This document shows positions 1-11,310 of a stretch of DNA of 64,000 nucleotides, piece after piece (within the stretch, counting starts at the first letter, position 1; every line of letters begins with the position of its first letter). Origin of the DNA: Rhynchopus sp. YZ270_cl-10 (taxonomy: Eukaryota > Euglenozoa > Diplonemea > Diplonemida > Diplonemidae); assembly GCA_964035575.1 (NCBI GenBank), contig OZ037897.1:620001-684000 (forward strand), in the 5' to 3' direction. The translations under genes were made by a program, and so were the position numbers. The notes under the pieces are model-generated. The model saw only the letters and a list, made by a program, of their open reading frames with translations, did no database searches and was not told where the DNA came from.

Positions 1-3000
1 TGCTTGCGGCTTCTTTGGTATAGCGGAGCTGAAGAGCATGGTTTTTTGCTTCGATTAAACTATCTTCAATGGTGTTGAACATATGACGCAGGCCTTCGAC
101 TTTGTCAATGGTGGTGGTGGTGGTTGCGGTTTGCAGATCGTTGATGATGCTGTTGATGACACGATGTGGTTCGGAAGGGAGGACCTCAGAGGGGGGTAAG
201 GTGTGTTGTGGGCCTGCGAGACGGTCGTATTCGGCTAGGGCTTCGTTTTTCTTTTTGAGTTCGTATTGGAGGTTGTGGATTTCCATTTCTTTGTCGACGG
301 CGATGGTAGTGCGAAGCTTTTCGTTCTGCTCCTCAAGCTTCATTACCTCAAGTTTAAACCCCTTCACCTTATCAAAGGTATGCATATCCACGGCACGCTG
401 GGTCAACTCCTCGCCCTTTTCGCGAAGTTTTTCCTTCGTGAATTGAAGCTCTTCGTACACCTGCGCGGCCTCGGTTTTGAGCTTTTCGTGTTCAGAGGAG
501 GGGACGCTGGCGCCGCTCTTCTTCTCCTTTTGCTTCAATGTAGCAAGCTGTTTTTTAAGCTTTTTGTTTTCCTCCCAATATTTCATGAGTTCTTGGGTAT
601 GGCTTCCGGAGGATGTGCTTGTAGGATCGTGCGTGCTGTGTGCAGAGGAGGGGCGTCCTTTAGAGCTCTGAACCAAGTGTGACGCGACGCGTGGCTTGCG
701 TGTAGAGTAGTCATTGCCAGGGCCAGAATCGACGGTGTTGGTGCCGATCTCGCGTAGTGCACTGCGCCGTGCTGCTGCTTTGTCAGTGCGGGTTTGCTTG
801 GCACGTTCCTTGCGGAGGCGGTCTTCTTCTTCAGTGCTCTTCATTTTCTGTAAAAAAAAGGAGAAATGTTTGGTAAAATGATGCTTTTTCAATTGTATGC
901 CTTTTTTTTGCCACTCAAAAAAATTCCAATTCCTTGGCGAAAACTCTGATTGAAGATGAAAAAAATAAGGAGGCTCTGAAAGTATAAGCCCTTTTTTAAA
1001 AAATAAACGTTCAGAATTCAAAAAGTTCTCATGACGAGAGGCGCCCCCTTCCCCCGTGACGAGGTTGGAACGTACCGCCGTCTCGAAGGGGAACTCGGAG
1101 TACGCGAAGCTCTCCCATCTCTGGGGAGCAGAAACCATCCTCGAGAGGTTGGCGTACTTCAGCCCTGACGGCGACGAAGTGGAAGAGGAGGACCAGTGGG
1201 TGAACGTCCGCGACGCTGATGGGTACTGCCTACTGCAGCCTCTACCCAGATTGTATGCAACCCTCACCATCACCCTCGGGAGGGCGGGGAAGACGAAGGC
1301 AAAGGCGAAGAAGCTTGAGGCCTCCGCCTCCGCCTACGACAAGGATGTGGCGCTGCAGGCCCACGGTTCTGGGAGGTTGCGCGACGACCTGCACCGGAAT
1401 GCGCGTTCGATGTTGGTGAAGGTGTTCGGCGACACGGTTCCCGAGGTTCCCGAGGAGGGGGATAGAGGTGCATCCCGGAAAAGTGGTATGTGTCTGCGAG
1501 AGGACTGTGCACTCGCACACCGGCTCTGGGAAGGTGACAAAAGCTGTGGCCTTTGAAACCCACCTGCCGTGCACCAAGTTGGCAGACAGGATCGACGTTG
1601 TGGGTTGTCTTGAAAAAATGACAACCCACAACGCCGCAAGTTCAGGAGTACCAGTTCTGCTGGTTTTGTCATACCTGGCGCAGTGACTTTGCTACATTCT
1701 CCGATCGCGCAAGCTCGCCTTTAAGGTTGGCGACAGCGGTGTTCGCTTCTTCGAGGTCTCTAGAGGCTTGGAGGTCGTCAGAGGACTTTCTGTGAGAAGG
1801 GTTTTTTTGAAAAAAAAAATAAATTATTGAAACTGTTGAACACCAAAGCTTTCTTTGATAATCTCTCGGGTTTTGTGTGCAGCCCGGCTAACTCATTTTC
1901 CTTAAAATTCACCTTGGTTGTGGGGTTAGGGTCTGCACTCAATATTCTCAAAAAGACTCTGTACTACGGAAGGGACACGATGGCAAATGAATTCACCACC
2001 GCCAAAAGACGTAGTTCATCCTCAGCCCTGAAGAGCAAAAAAAACGACCTTAAAAAAATGATACATACTCGTCACGCTCTGCCAGTTGATTCTCTAGCCT
2101 GGCAATACGCACATCCTTCTGTCTGACAAGCATTTCCGCTTCGTTCTGCACCTGGCGTACCCGCACCTCTGTGCCATTCCGACACCCCTCCAGCTGCGCA
2201 TGGATCGCCTGCTCCTTCTGCAACGTTTCGTGCTGCGCCTTTTGCAGATGCCTCAACATTGCCTCCTGTATTGCCCGCCACTCTGCCTTCTCCCTCAGAA
2301 GCGCCTCCACCTTTCTGCCATTATCATCACCACCACTACTTCCCTGGAGCACCGCATTGCGGGTCTCAAGCGATTGAACCTCATGTTCTAACTCAGCCAC
2401 ACGGCTGCGAAGTAATGTTGCGTCCATTTCCCTTAGTGGGATGATAGGGGAGCCGGAGGTAGCGCGGGTTTGTGCGTGGCTGTCTGAAAGAGCTGTGCGA
2501 TGGGGTGAGGTAGATGCCGCAATTGAACGCCGTTCTGCTGCACTGTGCACCGCTTGTTGAGCAAGCTGTTTCGCAGTTTTTTCTGTATGAAGTTCGCTGG
2601 TTAACTCTCTGGTCTCCTTTTTGAGGAGAATTTCACGGTCCAAAACACTGTGCATATCAGCCTCCATTGCACGCAACCTTGCCTGCAATGACTTTACGTT
2701 CTCCGCATTGCTTTGCTGTACATTGTCAAACCGCGCTGCCAGCTCCTCGTCCATTTTCCGCCTCTCCAACTGCAGCTTCGTATCCCCCTGTGCCACCTCC
2801 TTTTTAAGGTTCCTCACCGCATCCAATAGATCCCTTTTCTCTGCCTCTGCGATTTTGTATTCACGACGCTGTTGTTGCAACTCTTTATCTACATCTTCTA
2901 GACGCGATAAGTCTGCAGGGTTGCTTACTACCGTTGTCTCCTTTACTCCATCACGGACAAAAACCTGCAATTCTCTTGCCTTCGCCTCTGCCTCTCTCTT

Positions 3001-6000
3001 CCCCTTCTGTGCCAAAGATTCGACATCTACCAAACGTGAAATCTCCTTAGTCTTGACAACCAAATCCCTCTCGAGGAAGTCAATCTGCAAACTGTACCTT
3101 CGGATGAGCGTTTCCCTTTGGAGGATGATGCTGTTGACGGTGTCGATAGGGGTGTCGTGGTAGACAGTGAAGGCTGGGTTTGGTGCGAGCTCGACGTCCA
3201 CCCCGGGGCGCGCATCGTGGAGGATGTTACTGTCATAGGAAACTTCGACAACACGGTCCTCTCCTTTGGTGGTGCCTTCGGTGATGATGTTGGTCACAAC
3301 CCCGCAGTCGCCGATTTCGATAGTGCGGCCGCTCTTGAAGAAGACCTGCCGTTTTGAGATGACCCGCGCACCACGTTGCAAAGTGTCTCCCATATCCTGT
3401 GCAGCCCGTTCCGCTTCCTCGTGTAGGGCAATCATATCCTGCAGGCCGTCGGTCGAAACCTCTACCTCTTTGGTGCTCCGTGCAGCAGCAGCTTTGGTGC
3501 GTTCTTCTTGGTCGTTTCTGGCGCGTGCCTTTTCAGCTTCTGCTTCGGTAGTGGCTTCGTGAGCGCGGGCACGTTCGCGGCGGAGTTCTTCACCTAAACT
3601 ATTGATTTCTTGCTTCATTTTTGCGGCCAATTCGCTGCTGATTGAGACATCTGGGTCGGGTTGCATGGTCATGGTGTCGCGAGGTGGTGTGCTATGTCCG
3701 ATATCGGAGCGGTCGAGAACTTCTTGTTTTTCTCGTTGGAGACGACGTACTTCTGTGTCAGCTAAGGTAAGCTTTGATTGAAGGCGAGCCAGCTCTGCTG
3801 TCATCTGCGCGAGTTTGATGTCGGCCAGGCTGTTTGGTGCTTGGTCGTCGGGGTGGAGTGGAGGTGCTAAGGTGATGGAGTCTAATCGGTCGGAAAACTT
3901 CTTTAATTGGTCAGAGTTTTGCTGATGCAGCTGTGCATGCAGTCGTGATACTTTGGTGTTATCAATCTGCTTTTCTGCCGCAAATTTTTGTCTCTCCGCC
4001 TGAATCTGTGTGTTCAACCTTGTCAACGCTGCGTCCTTTTTATGCAACAACTCCTGCATCGTTTTGATATTCAATTTCGCCACCTCAGACATTGCTTCCC
4101 CACGGCTTGTCTCTGCGGACCTCACTCTGTCCACACTTTGCTTTGCCTTGATTCGCTCGCTTAAAATCTCTTTTTGCAATGCTTCTGCAATCCGCTCCTT
4201 CTTTTGCACCCCAGCCTCAAGCTCTGATACTGTAGCGCGTAAATCGGTGTTAGTGGTGCGTAGCTCTGCGATGGTACGGTTTTGGTTTCCTTCCATGACA
4301 CGGAGCTGTTTGATTGTTTCTGAAAGGTCATCACAATGCGCCTCCGTCAGCGCATCACGTGGTCCATCCTGTCTACGAGGCGATGCTGTAGAAGAAGATG
4401 TGGCCTTACTGATAACCGCCTCCCTCGCCTTCGTCCGCTTCAACTCTTCATACACATCCTCAATTTTCTGAGTAAACTCACTGTTCGCAGAATCCCTCTG
4501 TTCTTGCAACTCCACCGTCCGTCCATGCAAGGTCTTCATCTTTTCTTCAGCATTCTCCTTAACCCTCCGAAGCATTTTTACTTCTTCTCTAAGCTGGTCC
4601 ACCTCCCATTCACCTTGTAGCATGTTAAGGCTGAGGGTGCTGAGTTCTCCGGCCTTCCGTTTTAGGTCGAGCTCGACTTTGGAGAGGTCTTTTTCGTTGA
4701 GGATTTTGAGGGTGTTGCGAATGCTTTCAGAATCGCGTTGAATATCATCCATTTGACGGAGACGGAGGGTCTGGCTGCGTATTTGGACATCTTTTTGTTG
4801 AACCTTTTCCTGCGCATTTTGAAGCGAAGTATTGAGCTTGCGTGATTCAACCGCAGTAAGCCGCCCTGCTGCGTCAGACTGAAGTAAATTGTTCTGCTGA
4901 TGCAACTCATGCGATTTTGTGATAAAATCATTATAAATTCTCGATAAATCCGCCATCAACTGTGTATTCTGAACCTGCAACGTCTGCGTCTGCTGCCTCT
5001 TCGCCACCAACGCAAGATCGTTTCTATCCTTCTCCTTCTTCAAATGAATGTTCTCCACCGTCTGCTGCAGTGTACGGTACTGCATTTCCCCGAGAATAAA
5101 CCCTTCTTCTGAGGCCGGATCCATCCCGTCTATGACACGGCGTAACATATCAATTTCTTCTCGATAGTTTTGCTGAATCTGTGTTACCGTAAGGTCCGCT
5201 TCGACCGCAGCTTGTGTCATATCTGTAGCGTGGAGGAGCTGCGCTTCGAGAGAAGCTTTGGAACGTTCGAGATTGTCTGCGCGTTGTTGCAATTTGTGGA
5301 CGTCGGTGAGAGGCATAGTTTCCTCCTTAGCGCCTTCCAGGGTTTTAATGCGGTCCAAAAGAGAGACTTTTTCTTTGCGTGCGAGGAGGAGTTCGAGTTT
5401 CATCTCCTGCTTCTCCTCTTCTAAGACCTGGGCCTCGCGGTTCGCGTTTTCAGCGCGTTTTTTGCTTTGTTCGGTTTTTTGTTTGAATTCTTTGACTTCG
5501 ACATCCAATTCGATGACCTTTGTTTGCAGTTGGGTGTCGGTGGTGGTGGTGGTGGGGTTTGCAAGGTTTGTGGCCTTCTCTCTCCAAGCTTCGGATTCGA
5601 TTTTGTAAGAGGAGGCTTGTGCCTTTTCGAATTCAAGCTCGCTTTTGATGGATGCGATCTCGCTTTTAGTGTCAAGAATGCCACGGTCTATCGCAAGAAG
5701 TTCTTGAAGTTGTAGCTGTGCAGTGGTAAGCTGTTCGCGTAGGGCAGAATGGGTGCGTGTGTTTTCAATCAGCTCGAGTCGGTCGTGAAGAATTTTTTGG
5801 ATCCCCTCACTCTCCTTCAGTTGCGACCGTGCCAGGAGCAGTTCTTGCGTTAAACTGCGTTGGAGGCTTTCGTGCTGGGTTTCTAATGACATTAAGCGTT
5901 GCCGGCTGGCTTCGGTCTCTGCTTTGCACATTTTGTAGCGGTGGACGAGACGGAGTTCGTTTACTCGCATGGTGGTGACTTTGCGGAGGGCTTCTGTGAT

Positions 6001-8913
6001 GGCGAAGCGGACGGCGTCACCTTCACGCTCTCCGCCCAGCCCTGCAATGAACTCCTGATGCTCTTCCAGCCGTGCACGCTCTTCGCGAAGAAGCAGTTCT
6101 ACATCGCTGAGAGATTCCCGCAGCATTTTTGCTGTGGCATTAACCTGCTGCAGTTCGTCGCCCTTCAGCTGCAGTTCTTTGCGTGTAATATCAGCCGTTT
6201 CGGTGTCCTTCGCATGGCTTGCCAAGGTGTCCTGGACTATTTTGTCTTGCTTTTCATTTTGTTCTAATAAGCGTACAATTTCTTGGTCCTTTTGTTCGAC
6301 CAAACGTGAGAGTTCGGTTTGAATCTCTGCGGAGAGGCCGCCGTTTTGCAGTGCAGGCGCTTCAGCCTCTCTGGTGTCCCAGACTTCAGAGCGGGGTGGA
6401 GTCTCGGATGGGGGTGCTGTTTGTGGCACCGTGGCTTCATCAGATGTGGTTGTTGTTGTTGTGGTAGGTATGGCTGGGCGTTGTTCCCGCAGTGCTAGAG
6501 TTCGTCTGAAGGCGTCTCGTTCCTCCATGTACACTTTGCTGCGTTGCTCTGCGTGCTCAAGAGCGTCGTTGGTGCGTTGCAGCTCCTTCTTGAGGTCGTG
6601 GAGCATTGTGGTGTTTTCTTTGTAGTCGCTTGCAAGGCGGGTCAGCCGGTCGTCCCCGAGGAGTGGTGTGTTCGGTCCTAGGTTGGAGAGGCGCTGGAAG
6701 AAGGGGGAGGTCTGCTGGCCTGCGGCAACGGGCTTGGGGAGGAGGGTCTTGCTGCTGGGCTTGTTGGCGGAGGGGAGGTCGGAGTGGGAGGTGGTGTCGG
6801 TGCCGTCTGCTGCCTCTTCGGGCTGTTCTTGGCCAAGAAGTTGTGCGATGATGTTTTGCTTCTGTGCTTCATCGAGGTTCCCGTATGAGCCACCAAGAAG
6901 GGCCTGAAGCATGTTGCCCTGCATGTCGGGCATGCCAATGTTCGCCATGATGCGGCGTTCGTCGCGCTCCTTGCTGACTTCCATGTAGAGAGAGCGGAGG
7001 CGTTGGTGCATTTCCCCAAGTGCGTCGTTTTTTTCCTTCGCAACCTGAAGTTTGCGTTCCAGCTCCGCATGGCGGGTTTGGTTAAACAATATGTTGTCTA
7101 CGTCAGGGCCTTCTCCAACCAATGCTTGGACATCCGAAAGATTGCTTTCTCGCATTTTATCAGTGATTTCGGAGAGTGCGGTGAGCTGGTCAGGGGTAAG
7201 CCCCATGCGTTGGGCCTGCTCCAGACGTGGTAGGGTTTGCAAACGGACCTGTTTTTTCCAGCGTTGGCGTTCCTGCTCGAGAAGCTCGATTTCTTTGTCG
7301 CGGACGCGGATTTTCTCTTCCAGCTCTTCGAGTTCGCTCATCTTGCGTTGTGTAGTGTCCGCACGATGTGCAAGCTGTTCGATCTCGTCTCTCGACACCC
7401 CTAATGACAGTGCAAGCTGCTTCAGACTTTCCGTCACCTGAAGAACTGTGTCCAGGTCTTCGTCCCCTTGGTTAAGACGGTCGCGAAGTTCGCTGACTGC
7501 ATCTTCTCGTTCATCGAGACGGACTTTCATGTCTGCAACCTGTTGTCTCATGTCTCGGTTGGCTGCTCCGGTCCCACTGCTCTCGTAGACGTCAAGCTGT
7601 TTGCGAAGTTCTGCAACATCACGATCGAGACGAGATCTTTCGGTTTCAGCGTCTTTTAGTTTTGCCTGTTCCAGCATGACTTCACGTTTGGCTGCTCGGA
7701 GTGATTCGGCAAGTTGTATATAATCATCCCTCGCAGATGCATCATAACCTGCAAGAGGAGACGCACCACCACTGTGCCTAACAAACCCAAGGTGTTGAGA
7801 GTCCTGCACACCATGTGGTCTGGCGTGCCGTTCGCGTTCGAGTTGGGTGCGGAGCCGTTTGCATTCCTTTTCTTTGACGGCAGCGTTTTCTGCGTTGTCG
7901 TCCGTCTGTTGTTGCATCTCCGCTAAAAAGCCCTTTAAGTTGTGCATCTCCTCTTTGTGCACAGCAGCCTGCTCTGCAAGCTGTGCGCACTCCCTTCTCA
8001 GACGTTCCAGATGGCGGTCCTTCTCGGCCTGCACCTGAGTGGTCTTCCCACGGAATGCTTGCAGGTCGTCGACTGCCCGCTTCTCGAGGGAGAGGCATTG
8101 GTCGTCCTTTTCTTCGAGACGGATTTTGAGTTCTTCGTTTTCTTCGTTGGCTTCGTCGAGGAAGCGTTGCACGCCTTTGAGGTTGAGGGAGGCGTCGCGG
8201 AGCTCTTGTTGGAGAGTGAGTTCGTTGCTTTGGATGGAACGGAGTTCGCGGCGGGCTTGCTCGAGGTCGTCTTCTAGCTGCTCGATGACGGATTGTGTTG
8301 CACGCAGATCTCTGTCTTGTTCGCGCCCGCTGTGCCTCGTTTTGGTTTCAAATTCCGCCGCCTTCTGCAACCGCCGTTCTGTCGTTTTCCGATACTCCTC
8401 TGCAGAAATCCGATGCCTCTCAAAATCCGCCGAAATATGATTAAACTTCATCTGCAACCCTTGCAGCTGTTGTTCCGTATCCCGTTTTTCCGCGACCTCC
8501 GCCTTCAGCTCTGTAATCGCATCCTGACGGTCCTGCAAACGAAAATCAAGGTCCCTATTCAATGCCTCAAGATTCTCCTTTTCTTGCACCACCTGATCAA
8601 ACGCGGACGCCTTTTCCTGAAGATAATTCATATTGGTTTGGTACCATTTTATATCACATTCTCCCGCATCGAAGAGCAACTGAAGGACGCGCAATGCCCC
8701 ACAAATGCTTTCAGCAGGCACCCCCTGTAGATCCTCCACAGTGAACCTCGCGAACAACATCTGCTGTACAAGCTTGCCATCGATATACGAAGCGATGCTC
8801 GTAGGGTCCTGGTAAATGCCATCCACATCAACATTCGCAGCCTTCGCAAAGGGGGGCCTTCCGGTCTTAGGACGGAAGGCTGGGTCTGGGGGGCGGATTT
8901 CCACACCCGCCAT
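1..8913 (-). CDS. CEP290-like giant coiled-coil protein, 5' part (three exons, open at left edge)
   Basis: Exons on the minus strand are 8913-2069, 1789-1675 and 847-1; the gene runs off the left edge. The first exon alone encodes about 2281 residues and the visible total is about 2600. A short globular N-terminus (residues 1-95) is followed by almost uninterrupted heptad-rich coiled coil, with a Thr-rich break. At about residues 1846-1915 there is a non-coiled beta-rich insert (starts GARVISKRQVFF). Exon 2 (38 codons plus 1 nt) fits the splice phases exactly: GA|GTATGT (phase 2), CACAG|A, CAG|GTATGA (phase 0), TTTACAG|AAA. Similarity to CEP290, a ciliary transition-zone scaffold, is recalled from family features: total length, short N-terminal cap, and the C-terminal pattern SLFGSDFLEEV seen in the duplicated 3' fragment at 11.7 kb (human has DPSFFEEI). 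The start is the first ATG of the open frame, in context GACAATGG. Another centrosomal coiled-coil protein is possible. Confidence 0.8.
848..1674 (-). other. Intron 2 of the CEP290-like gene, with an antisense open frame and a hairpin
   Basis: This is an 827-nt GT-AG intron. It is GC-rich and carries a plus-strand open frame (1056-1556, 166 codons from GTG, 5' ATG absent) that I do not recognise. Its product would be charged, with a lysine/alanine-rich stretch. A perfect 13-bp inverted repeat (GTTGTGGGTTGTC and its complement) lies at 1598-1634. The composition differs from the neighbouring AT-rich intron (1790-2068), which suggests inserted DNA. Confidence 0.6.
1675..1789 (-). CDS. Small internal exon of the CEP290-like gene
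   Basis: The 115-nt exon reads KSSDDLQASRDLEEANTA and onward to AKSLRQ, a heptad pattern like the flanking exons. It is bounded by CTTCTCACAG on its 5' side and GTATGA on its 3' side. Only this exon reconciles the phase-2 donor of exon 1 with the phase-0 acceptor of exon 3: joining exon 1 directly to exon 3 hits a stop within a few codons. Phase, coiled-coil content and splice sites agree, so I regard it as real despite its size. Confidence 0.8.
1790..2068 (-). other. Intron 1 of the CEP290-like gene
   Basis: This is a 279-nt AT-rich intron with GTATGT donor and TCTCACAG acceptor. No repeat module or open frame of interest is visible inside it. Confidence 0.75.
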
Positions 8914-9031
8914 TGTCTAATTTTTGTCTACCCAATATTTTTTTTTAAAGTTTGGTCTCTTTTTGTGTATCCTTTTGGAGATGAAGGGTGAATATGTTAT
9001 AACATAGCATGAAAATTAAAGAAACGTTTAG

Positions 9032-9066
9032 TAAGATGCTACACCTCTCTGTGCTTAGTCACCTTT
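9032..9066 (+). repeat. Hairpin family A copy
   Basis: The family pattern is AAGATGA-ACC-TAAGC, a loop CTCTCTGT, then GCTTA-G-TCACCTT, where TAAGC/GCTTA and AAGRTGA/TCACCTT form a stem. This copy keeps the 3' arm and loop but has a diverged 5' arm. Other copies are near 9649, 32636, 35169, 45699, 45947, 46505, 51201, 52018, 53103 and 61971. Confidence 0.6.
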
Positions 9067-9648
9067 TGGATCACATCAGGTTCCCGGAGTGCTTTTTCGG
9101 GGGTTTTCACCCATTTGTGGGCCCCCATATTGGTCCAGACTGTGGGACAAACGGTTTCGTGCACCTAGTATAGGACTATCATAGGACGTTTTTTACCATA
9201 AAAACACCAAAAAACGGCCAAAAAAAGTGCCTAAAGTGTCCAAAACAGGTCGGAATGGACCCACAGGACCTCCCTGGGGCAGTTTGGTGCCCAAGCAGCT
9301 AGGTCGTGGTGTATAAGGGGGAAGAAGGGAGAAGGGCAGAGACACAGTAGCCAATGCCACAGTGCGACTTTATCACTCTTTGTTGGTTACCTCCCTAGGG
9401 TTTATCTAGATTTGTTTGAAAAGAAAAATGAGGGGCAAAAAAAGAAAAAAACGTACTGACAAAACACGTCACCCACTCTAAATATAAGCACTTATATCAC
9501 CCCACTATAAAAGAAAGGAACGTTTTGAAAGTGCTAAAACTGTGCAAATAATCACAAAAACGAAAACAACACAAAAAAATTGACTTGAAATACAAAACGA
9601 ACGCATAAAAAAAAATCTCTAGAAAATGTAAAAAGAGAAAAGTTTATT

Positions 9649-9688
9649 AAGACGAACCTAAGCCTCTCTCTGTGCTTAGATCACCTTG
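9649..9688 (+). repeat. Hairpin family A copy
   Basis: The TAAGC/GCTTA stem and CTCTCTCTGT loop are present, with a 3' arm ATCACCTT. It sits in A-rich DNA with no gene on either side. Confidence 0.6.
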
Positions 9689-9949
9689 GTCACATCTCGA
9701 TCAAAAAGGGGTTATAGAAACTCGGCAAGGCAAAATATGAAAATAATTCATTTGAATTTTATGTTTTTTTGTGACAAAAAAAAATTGTTGAAATGGTGTA
9801 AAGTCGGTATAACCTTTACGACCTTCCACTTTTTGTTGTTTCGAGACGTTTCTTTTAAAACACCAACAAAAAAATCATCAAATAATCACCAAAAGGAGAA
9901 CCCTGAAAAACACCTCTCCAGTTCTAAAGAGAAATTGACGCAAATTAAA

Positions 9950-10062
9950 GTGAAGTTGATAGTGCAAACGCCTCTGGGACGCAGGCACTGACACTCCGCG
10001 GGTTATCGAACCCCCGGAGTGTTGCGCTTGGGTGTGGTTTACAGGGAAGCTGTAAGCAATTA
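9950..10062 (+). repeat. Structured family C, long copy
   Basis: This is the fullest member of the family. Three nested or serial stems are visible: AGTGC...GCACT enclosing GCCTCTGGGACGC; ACACTCCG...CGGAGTGT enclosing the hairpin GGGTT-ATCG-AACCC; and TTACAG-GGAAG-CTGTAA. The copy at 62405-62520 keeps the same three stems with changed bases. Shorter relatives with the first stem are at 28.4, 30.4, 44.9, 45.0, 47.1, 52.6, 53.6, 57.5, 61.8, 62.0 and 63.0 kb. Confidence 0.65.
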
Positions 10063-10278
10063 AAACTTGAGATATGTACCGTTTTGCCTATGACACTACT
10101 GGGCACAACTGGCACCATACTCACCTGAGCTGTGCCTATATTAGGCACAATTTCAGTACAATTTCAGCACAACTACACACAACTAACCACAATTACACAC
10201 AATTACACCTAAATTACGCTGGGGGAAAAAATGGTACACCACCCTACAGGGAAGCATGCCACCACATGTAAGTGACCA

Positions 10279-10778
10279 GTACTGTACTGTACTGTACTGT
10301 ACTGTACTGTACTGTACTGTACTGTACTGTACTGTACTGTACTGTACTGTACTGTACTGTACTGTACTGTACTGTACTGTACTGTACTGTACTGTACTGT
10401 ACTGTACTGTACTGTACTGTACTGTACTGTACTGTACTGTACTGTACTGTACTGTACTGTACTGTACTGTACTGTACTGTACTGTACTGTACTGTACTGT
10501 ACTGTACTGTACTGTACTGTACTGTACTGTACTGTACTGTACTGTACTGTACTGTACTGTACTGTACTGTACTGTACTGTACTGTACTGTACTGTACTGT
10601 ACTGTACTGTACTGTACTGTACTGTACTGTACTGTACTGTACTGTACTGTACTGTACTGTACTGTACTGTACTGTACTGTACTGTACTGTACTGTACTGT
10701 ACTGTACTGTACTGTACTGTACTGTACTGTACTGTACTGTACTGTACTGTACTGTACTGTACTGTACTGTACTGTACT
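10279..10778. repeat. (ACTGT)n pentanucleotide array, about 100 copies
   Basis: The array is essentially perfect over 500 bp. Open frames across it on both strands are trivial translations of the repeat. It is followed by single-copy flank DNA (10790-10920, TGTGTACTGTGCGGAAATTG and onward) that recurs at 26740-26870 and, weaker, at 15410-15500. Confidence 0.97.
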
Positions 10779-11310
10779 CCAAATTCCCTGTGTACTGTGT
10801 ACTGTGCGGAAATTGACCAAAAACGAGAATTTGTCCATTTCGGCAAATTGACCCCACCACTGGCCGGACGGATTCCGGAAATGCAAATGCCGGTGTTTAA
10901 AAGCTTGGCCAACGAAAACATATTTCCAACACGTGAATGCCCCCATGACAACTGTGTAGAAACACGGGGAATCGGTTATGCAGCCACGCCAAAAAATGTG
11001 CAATTTTAAGCGAAATGTTATCGAAGTCTTGTTGGCGTGAAAGAGCAGGAGAAACATGCAGAAAACAAAAAATATCCGTTTTTGCACACTTACACACACG
11101 TACCCACAAATACTCCACAAGTACCAACACTTACGCACACTTACGGACACTTACGCACATTTACACCCACTTACGCACAACTGAGCAAAACTGGCCAGAA
11201 CTGAGCACAATTACGCCACAATTACACCACAATTACAGCGGCCCAAAACGGTACAAGATATTCTATAAAATATTTCACACCCCCCCTCCTCCTCTCCTCC
11301 TCCTCTCCCC
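10779..11310. other. Array flank and short ACTTACGCAC iterations
   Basis: No gene is supported. The segment 10790-10920 is a dispersed flank unit. The segment 10946-10995 (TGTGTAGAAACACGGGGAAT and onward) is the inverted counterpart of 27175-27235, beside the heptamer array. From 11085 to 11240 there are loose tandem CACTTACGCA-type repeats, then a C/T-rich run just below the 3' end of the CEP290-like fragment. Confidence 0.6.

Larger units (their letters stand above)
8914..10278. other. Spacer upstream of the CEP290-like gene with three repeat modules
   Basis: No gene is supported. The stretch holds two copies of hairpin family A (9032-9066 and 9649-9688), an A-rich stretch, and the longest copy of structured family C (9950-10062). 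From 10100 to 10200 there are degenerate ACAATTACAC iterations. The array flank GGGAAGCATGCCACC at about 10249 also occurs at 27.16 and 33.40 kb. Confidence 0.6.

Noticed and set aside
2050-8913. Shadow frames on the plus strand of the CEP290-like exon
   Set aside because: They are short, antisense to a continuous 2287-codon frame, and lack independent features.
10183-11150. Long open frames on both strands over the 10.3 kb array (also 14.6-15.6 and 27.1-28.2 kb)
   Set aside because: They are translations of microsatellite units whose length avoids stop codons. There is no protein-like sequence outside the array.
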